Source of the DNA: Rhizobium anhuiense
GTDB taxonomy: Bacteria; Pseudomonadota; Alphaproteobacteria; Rhizobiales; Rhizobiaceae
Assembly (NCBI RefSeq): GCF_003985145.1
Contig: NZ_ML133521.1
Coordinates: 310,001 to 374,000 of the forward strand
Reading direction: 5' to 3'
DNA length: 64,000 nt
Position numbers and translations under genes: made by a program. Below, piece by piece: positions 60,367 through 64,000 of this stretch (its first letter is position 1; every line of letters starts with the position of its first letter). The notes under the pieces are model-generated. The model searched no databases. It had not been told where the DNA came from and saw only the letters and a program-made list of their open reading frames with translations.

Positions 60367-61278
60367 TCAGGCAGCCTGGCGGATCTTCGAGGGGCGCGTG
60401 GCCGCGGCCTTCTCCACCATCGCAGTAACTTCAGCGCGGCGGGCGCCAGAAAGCGGCAGGCGCGGCAGGCGGACACGCTCGGAGCCGCGGCCCATGATCT
60501 GCTCGGCGAGTTTGATCGACTGCACGAGATCATGTTCGGCATCGAGATGCAGAAGCGGCATGAACCAGCGATAGATCTTGCGGGCCTCTTCCCAGTCGCC
60601 GCGTTCGGCGGCGGCCACCAGCTGCACGGATTCCTCCGGGAAGGCGCTGGTGAGGCCGGAGACCCAGCCCTTGGCGCCGAGCATCAGGCCTTCGAGCGCG
60701 ACGTCGTCGAGGCCGGCGAAGATATCGAAACGATCGCCGAATTCATTGATGAGATCGGTGAAACGGCGCGGATCCGGGGCGCTTTCCTTGACCGCCTTGA
60801 TATTCGGCACGTCGGCAAGCACCTTCAGCACATCGGCGCCGATATTGACGCGGTAGGCCGGCGGGTTGTTGTAGAGCATGATCGGCAGCGAGGTCGCCTC
60901 GGCGACGGTGCGGAAATGCGCGATCAGCTCTTCCGGCTTCGGCACATAGACCATGGCCGGCAGCAGCATCAGGCCATCGGCGCCGAGTTTTTCGGCGTCG
61001 CGGGCATAGGCGACGGCACGGCGCGTGTCGAATTCGGAGACGCCTGTCACAACGGGAACGCGGCCGTTGACGACCTCGACGGCGGCTTTCAGGATCGTGC
61101 GCTTCTCCTCGGGATCGAGCGAATTGTTCTCACCGCAGGTGCCCATCACGATCAGCCCGTTGACGCCGTCGTTCACCAGCGCGTCCTGGACGCGCTGGGT
61201 CGCAGCCAGATCCACGGAAAGATCTTCGTTGAATTGTGTCGTTACGGCGGGAAATACGCCCTTCCATCCTGTTGTCAT
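60367..61278 (-). CDS. Dihydrodipicolinate synthase-family lyase/deaminase
   Basis: A 303-residue class I aldolase-fold enzyme. Key residues are the tyrosine in MLYNNPPAYRVNI and the Schiff-base lysine in IKAVKESAPDPRRF, with GTCGENNSLDPEEKR upstream. The C-terminal text RWFMPLLHLDAEHDLVQSIK and RLPLSGARRAEV resembles 1-pyrroline-4-hydroxy-2-carboxylate deaminase of hydroxyproline catabolism rather than DapA proper. A GntR gene is divergent. No other hydroxyproline gene is in view, so the function is a guess. Confidence 0.82.
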   Translation of the reverse strand: MTTGWKGVFPAVTTQFNEDLSVDLAATQRVQDALVNDGVNGLIVMGTCGENNSLDPEEKRTILKAAVEVVNGRVPVVTGVSEFDTRRAVAYARDAEKLGADGLMLLPAMVYVPKPEELIAHFRTVAEATSLPIMLYNNPPAYRVNIGADVLKVLADVPNIKAVKESAPDPRRFTDLINEFGDRFDIFAGLDDVALEGLMLGAKGWVSGLTSAFPEESVQLVAAAERGDWEEARKIYRWFMPLLHLDAEHDLVQSIKLAEQIMGRGSERVRLPRLPLSGARRAEVTAMVEKAAATRPSKIRQAA

Positions 61279-61426
61279 CGATCGACCTCCTTGAATTTGA
61301 TTGCGTTATATACAAACTGTCGACAAGATTCAATCCGGCGCGATCCTAAAATTTGCAGGCGGAAGACTGCCGTTGCGGGAATCGGCCGAAACGCAATACA
61401 AGGCTCTCATGACAGCGGAGGCGCGG

Positions 61427-62131
61427 ATGCAGAACGAGGCGGATAATGTGCGGGTGCGCGGTTCCGGCACGCAGAGCGTCTATATCACGCTGCGCCGGGA
61501 AATCCTGTCGATGGCGCTGGAGCCCGGCAGTCCGCTCGATGAAGTGCGGCTGTCTGAACGGTTCGGGATGTCGAGGACTCCCATTCGCGAGGCGCTGTTG
61601 CGGCTCGCCGCCGATGGGCTGGTCACGACCCTGCCGAACAGGAACACGATCGTCGCGACGATCGATTTCGCCAGCCTGCCCACCTATTTCGAGGCGTTGA
61701 CGCTGATGTACCGGGTCACGACGCGCGGCGCCGCCCAGCGGCGTAACCCCGAAGTCATGAAGGTGATCCGGTCGCATCAGAGGGACTTCGCCGATGCCGT
61801 TGCCGCGCGCGACGCCTATGCGATGATCGAGGCGAACCGCGAATTTCACGTGGCGATCGCCGAACTGGCCGGCAATTCCTATTATACGGCCTTCTTCGCC
61901 AGGCTGCTCGACGAGGGCCGGCGCATTCTTCGCTTGTATTATTCGACCTTCGACGACCGCCTGCCGCGCCAATATGTCGACGAACATGAGGAGATGATCG
62001 CCGCGATCGAGGCCGGCGACGCCGAACGGGCCGATCAGCTGGCGATCGCTCACGCCGGGCAGATCGTCCGCCAGATCCAGGATTATATCGCTCGCGATCT
62101 CGACCGGCCGGTGGCAATCAGCATATCCTGA
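61427..62131 (+). CDS. GntR-family regulator (FCD type)
   Basis: A 234-residue repressor with the winged helix in residues of about 12-75 (VYITLRREILSMALEPGSPL, then RFGMSRTPIREALLRLAADG) and an FCD ligand domain with the metal-site text EANREFHVAIAELAGNSYY and HEEMIAAIEAGD. ATG 61427 has GGAGG at the right distance; ATG 61409 is an alternative. Divergent from the DHDPS-family gene. The TTATATACAA text near 61306-61315 could be part of their common operator. Confidence 0.9.
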   Translation: MQNEADNVRVRGSGTQSVYITLRREILSMALEPGSPLDEVRLSERFGMSRTPIREALLRLAADGLVTTLPNRNTIVATIDFASLPTYFEALTLMYRVTTRGAAQRRNPEVMKVIRSHQRDFADAVAARDAYAMIEANREFHVAIAELAGNSYYTAFFARLLDEGRRILRLYYSTFDDRLPRQYVDEHEEMIAAIEAGDAERADQLAIAHAGQIVRQIQDYIARDLDRPVAISIS

Positions 62132-62161
62132 AGCAAGCGATAGAGCCGCCGGCGATCGCCT

Positions 62162-62193
62162 AATCAAGTATCATTAGTAAACGTTACTTGATT
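62162..62193 (+). repeat. AT-rich inverted repeat after the GntR gene
   Basis: AATCAAGTA (62162-62170) and TACTTGATT (62185-62193) are perfect nine-base arms, followed by TTT. It may be a weak terminator of the GntR gene or an operator for the next gene at 62249. Confidence 0.4.
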
Positions 62194-62248
62194 TTTCGTG
62201 TGTTGCAAGTTTGACTGTGGTCAAACCTCCAACCCCGAGGATAGGGTG

Positions 62249-62989
62249 ATGGATTTGTTCAGGAAGAGGGACGATGACCCTGCTTTGCAGCAGCAAATGC
62301 CATTGCCATCACGATATAGAAATATATTAGGGATGCTTTCTATAGCGGTTGTTGTTTTATCTGTATTCTTGATATCGCTTGGCGCTTTAATTGAGGTTTT
62401 TGAGCCGGAATTTCCTCCGAACGTCATCCTCGACCAAATTCCCTTGAGCTACATCTCCTGGTTCATGATTACCTTCGGGATAACCATCGTTGTCATCAAC
62501 GTGATTTTGGCAGCAAGACGGGAGTTTGCTCGAGAGAGAGCGGAAAGGATGCTTCCATCGGATACGGTGGAGATCAAAAGGCAGGCTTTGCGTGACCTGC
62601 GGACGCATCGAAACTGGTATGCGCGATCCTCCAGGGTCAACCAGTATCTCTGGAATTTTCTCACAATGGGGATCATCGTTCTGAGCGGCCTCTCTTCGTT
62701 GTTTTCGGCCTATGGCACGGCCGTTCCCCAATGGCTTCCTATGATGAGCTCGGCGCTCGCGGCGCTTTTCGGCACGATCATCGTTCAATTCCGCATCCGA
62801 GATGCCTGGCAATTGAGAGAGCAGGGAAGGATCGAAGCCGAGATGCTCGTCGCCGAGGCTCATCTCATTGACATAACGGATGAGCTTGAGACGCTCAAAC
62901 AGGCCGTCGCTCTTAGAAAGCGCGCTCATGCGCTTGAAATGAAGCAGCTCAACCAGTTCTTCGTGGAGACTACCGCAGCCAATCCCTGA
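62249..62989 (+). CDS. Multi-pass membrane protein of unknown function
   Basis: A 246-residue protein with hydrophobic segments at about residues 28-48 (MLSIAVVVLSVFLISLGALI), 69-88 (SWFMITFGITIVVINVILAA), 136-150 and 160-178, then a charged C-terminal coiled coil (RIEAEMLVAEAHLIDITDEL). The paired helices and the following soluble helix recall DUF4231/SLATT proteins, some of which are linked to nucleotide-sensing immunity, but I cannot confirm this. Lower GC at its start than its neighbours hints at transfer. GAGGATAGGGTG precedes the ATG. Confidence 0.6.
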   Translation: MDLFRKRDDDPALQQQMPLPSRYRNILGMLSIAVVVLSVFLISLGALIEVFEPEFPPNVILDQIPLSYISWFMITFGITIVVINVILAARREFARERAERMLPSDTVEIKRQALRDLRTHRNWYARSSRVNQYLWNFLTMGIIVLSGLSSLFSAYGTAVPQWLPMMSSALAALFGTIIVQFRIRDAWQLREQGRIEAEMLVAEAHLIDITDELETLKQAVALRKRAHALEMKQLNQFFVETTAANP

Positions 62990-63032
62990 GCCCGTTGTCG
63001 GCATCCGGCGGCGGGACCGGCCGAGCCATTCT

Positions 63033-63058
63033 CCTGAGCGGGTATATGTCCGCTCAGG
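63033..63058. terminator. Hairpin between the membrane protein and the fucosidase
   Basis: CCTGAGCGG (63033-63041) and CCGCTCAGG (63050-63058) are perfect arms around eight bases. It lies between convergent genes and is probably a bidirectional terminator, though no T run is present. Confidence 0.5.
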
Positions 63059-63076
63059 CAAGCTGGTCACCACCTT

Positions 63077-64000
63077 CTAATCCTGGACGCCTGGGGCACT
63101 CCCTGCCTTGAGCTTGACTTCGATGACCGGGACCACGATCTGAGGCCGGCGCACCGGCAGGACGAATGTCAGTTGATCCTCGCCGACGGGGAACTGGGTG
63201 TTTGCCCATAACGTATTGGCGGACGGGCGCAGCCAGGTGACCTCGCTGCCATCATGCAGGAATGCGCATATTCGATCTTGCCCGCCAGCGCATCGAAATG
63301 CAGATGGCGATAGGGCCAGTTGAAGAGGTGGATATAGAGACGATCGCCATTCTGGGTCAGGCGGCAATCGGCCGGCGCGGTGAAGTCGGACTGGCTGCAG
63401 CCGACAATGCTGCGCTCGTGCAGCGCCATCCATTCCTCATAAGCGGCAAGGGCAGCTATCGCGCGGTGGTCGAGCGTGCCGCGCGCCGTCGGCCCGACAT
63501 TCATCAGCAGATTGCCGCCCATGGCCACGGTGCCGACCAGCATCTGCACCAGTTGCTCCGTGCTTTTCCAGGTGTCCTCGTCGCGGTGATAACCCCAGGA
63601 GCCGCTGAGCGTGTGGCACGCTTCCCAGACGACGCGCTTGCCGTCGCGTAGCGGCCGGGCCCGCGGCATATATTGCTCCGGCGTGACGATATCGGGCTGC
63701 AGGCCGGCGAGATCGAGCCGGTTGTTGATGATGATATCAGGGGCGAGTTCGCGCACCAGGCGCACGAGTTTCTCGCTTTCCCAATCCTGATGGCCCTTTC
63801 CAACCAGTTCGCCGAGCTTCCACTGCGGATAGCTGAAATCGAACCACATGATGTCGATCTGGCCGAACTCGGTCAGCAACTCGCGCACCTGCTCGCGCAT
63901 GAAGGCGGCATAGCGGCTGATATCCCGGCCTTCGTTGATTTTCAGCGCATCCGGATGATTGCGCTGCGGGTGGCGCGGATCGACCGTAAAGTCGGGATGA
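63077..64000 (-). pseudogene. Alpha-L-fucosidase (GH29), frameshifted and cut by the window edge
   Basis: The frame runs in from the right edge and reads FGQIDIMWFDFSYPQWKLGE, with the GH29 nucleophile aspartate in the WFD segment, then SGSWGYHRDEDTWKSTEQLV and GGNLLMNVGPTARGTLD. Near 63262 the text changes frame: GKIEYA continues as FLHDGSEVTWLRPSAN in the next frame, which ends properly at 63077. One indel therefore separates the catalytic part from a C-terminal beta-domain of about 60 residues. The catalytic domain itself may still be made. Confidence 0.8.

Noticed and set aside
1..64000. CRISPR arrays, tRNA or rRNA genes, intact insertion sequences
   Set aside because: No regularly spaced repeats, no cloverleaf-type sequence and no transposase with inverted ends was seen on reading both strands.

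Overview
The window looks like part of a large plasmid (or chromid) from an alphaproteobacterium of the Rhizobium type. A complete repABC replication and partition operon lies at 4610-8318, with its antisense RNA gene between repB and repC. The rest is almost entirely GC-rich accessory metabolism: ABC importers paired with catabolic enzymes and local regulators. A RIME-like rhizobial hairpin repeat sits at 24859-24901. No rRNA, tRNA, CRISPR array or intact insertion sequence was seen. The genus is inferred from gene content, since no search could be run.

Layout. 1-3327: the first codons of a gene leaving the left edge, an AraC regulator, trehalose-phosphatase and a ROK-type sugar kinase whose halves appear swapped. 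3328-4609: mostly empty sequence. 4610-8318: repABC with two identical palindromes (parS candidates), ctRNA and a probable oriV inside repC. 8319-9400: decayed toxin-antitoxin genes. 9620-19305: a ten-gene operon (three luciferase-like monooxygenases, M20 deacetylase, N-acetyltransferase, fused permease-ATPase, two paralogous binding proteins, DsbA-like protein). Its gene set resembles the Bacillus ytm/yxe operons for S-modified cysteine salvage. 19406-23710: a desaturase, a TetR/reductase pair with a clear operator, a 43 percent methionine protein, and an XRE-cupin regulator. 24088-29128: an MsuE/SsuE-like FMN reductase with several small proteins, and a taurine/sulfonate-type ABC importer. 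29353-31960: an FAD protein, a GntR regulator and a small conserved protein.

32878-43493 is one long operon: a DUF1185 protein, alpha/beta hydrolase, flavin reductase, luciferase-like monooxygenase, aldehyde dehydrogenase, NIPSNAP protein, polyamine-type ABC importer and a succinate-semialdehyde-type dehydrogenase. It looks like uptake and oxidative opening of a nitrogenous compound, and I do not recognise it as a described pathway. 44070-51158 is an inositol-like system: IolE and a LacI regulator on one strand, with a FrcBCA-type importer, a TIM-barrel isomerase and IolG on the other. Tandem LacI operators lie between them. 51193-52178 is a gene graveyard ending in a VapC toxin whose antitoxin is reduced to a stub. 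52656-60254 is an alpha-L-rhamnosidase (GH78) locus with its ABC importer and LacI regulator. 60367-64000 holds a DHDPS-family enzyme, a GntR regulator, a membrane protein and a frameshifted alpha-L-fucosidase running off the right edge.

Two themes join separate loci. A dyad GTCTA-N9-TAGAC (or close variant) lies upstream of the first monooxygenase operon, the desaturase and the FMN reductase, with weaker versions before the XRE-cupin operon and the sulfonate importer, suggesting one sulfur-linked regulon. A TGGTATNCCA-like site recurs before the GntR gene and the long 32878 operon, suggesting that GntR controls that catabolic system.
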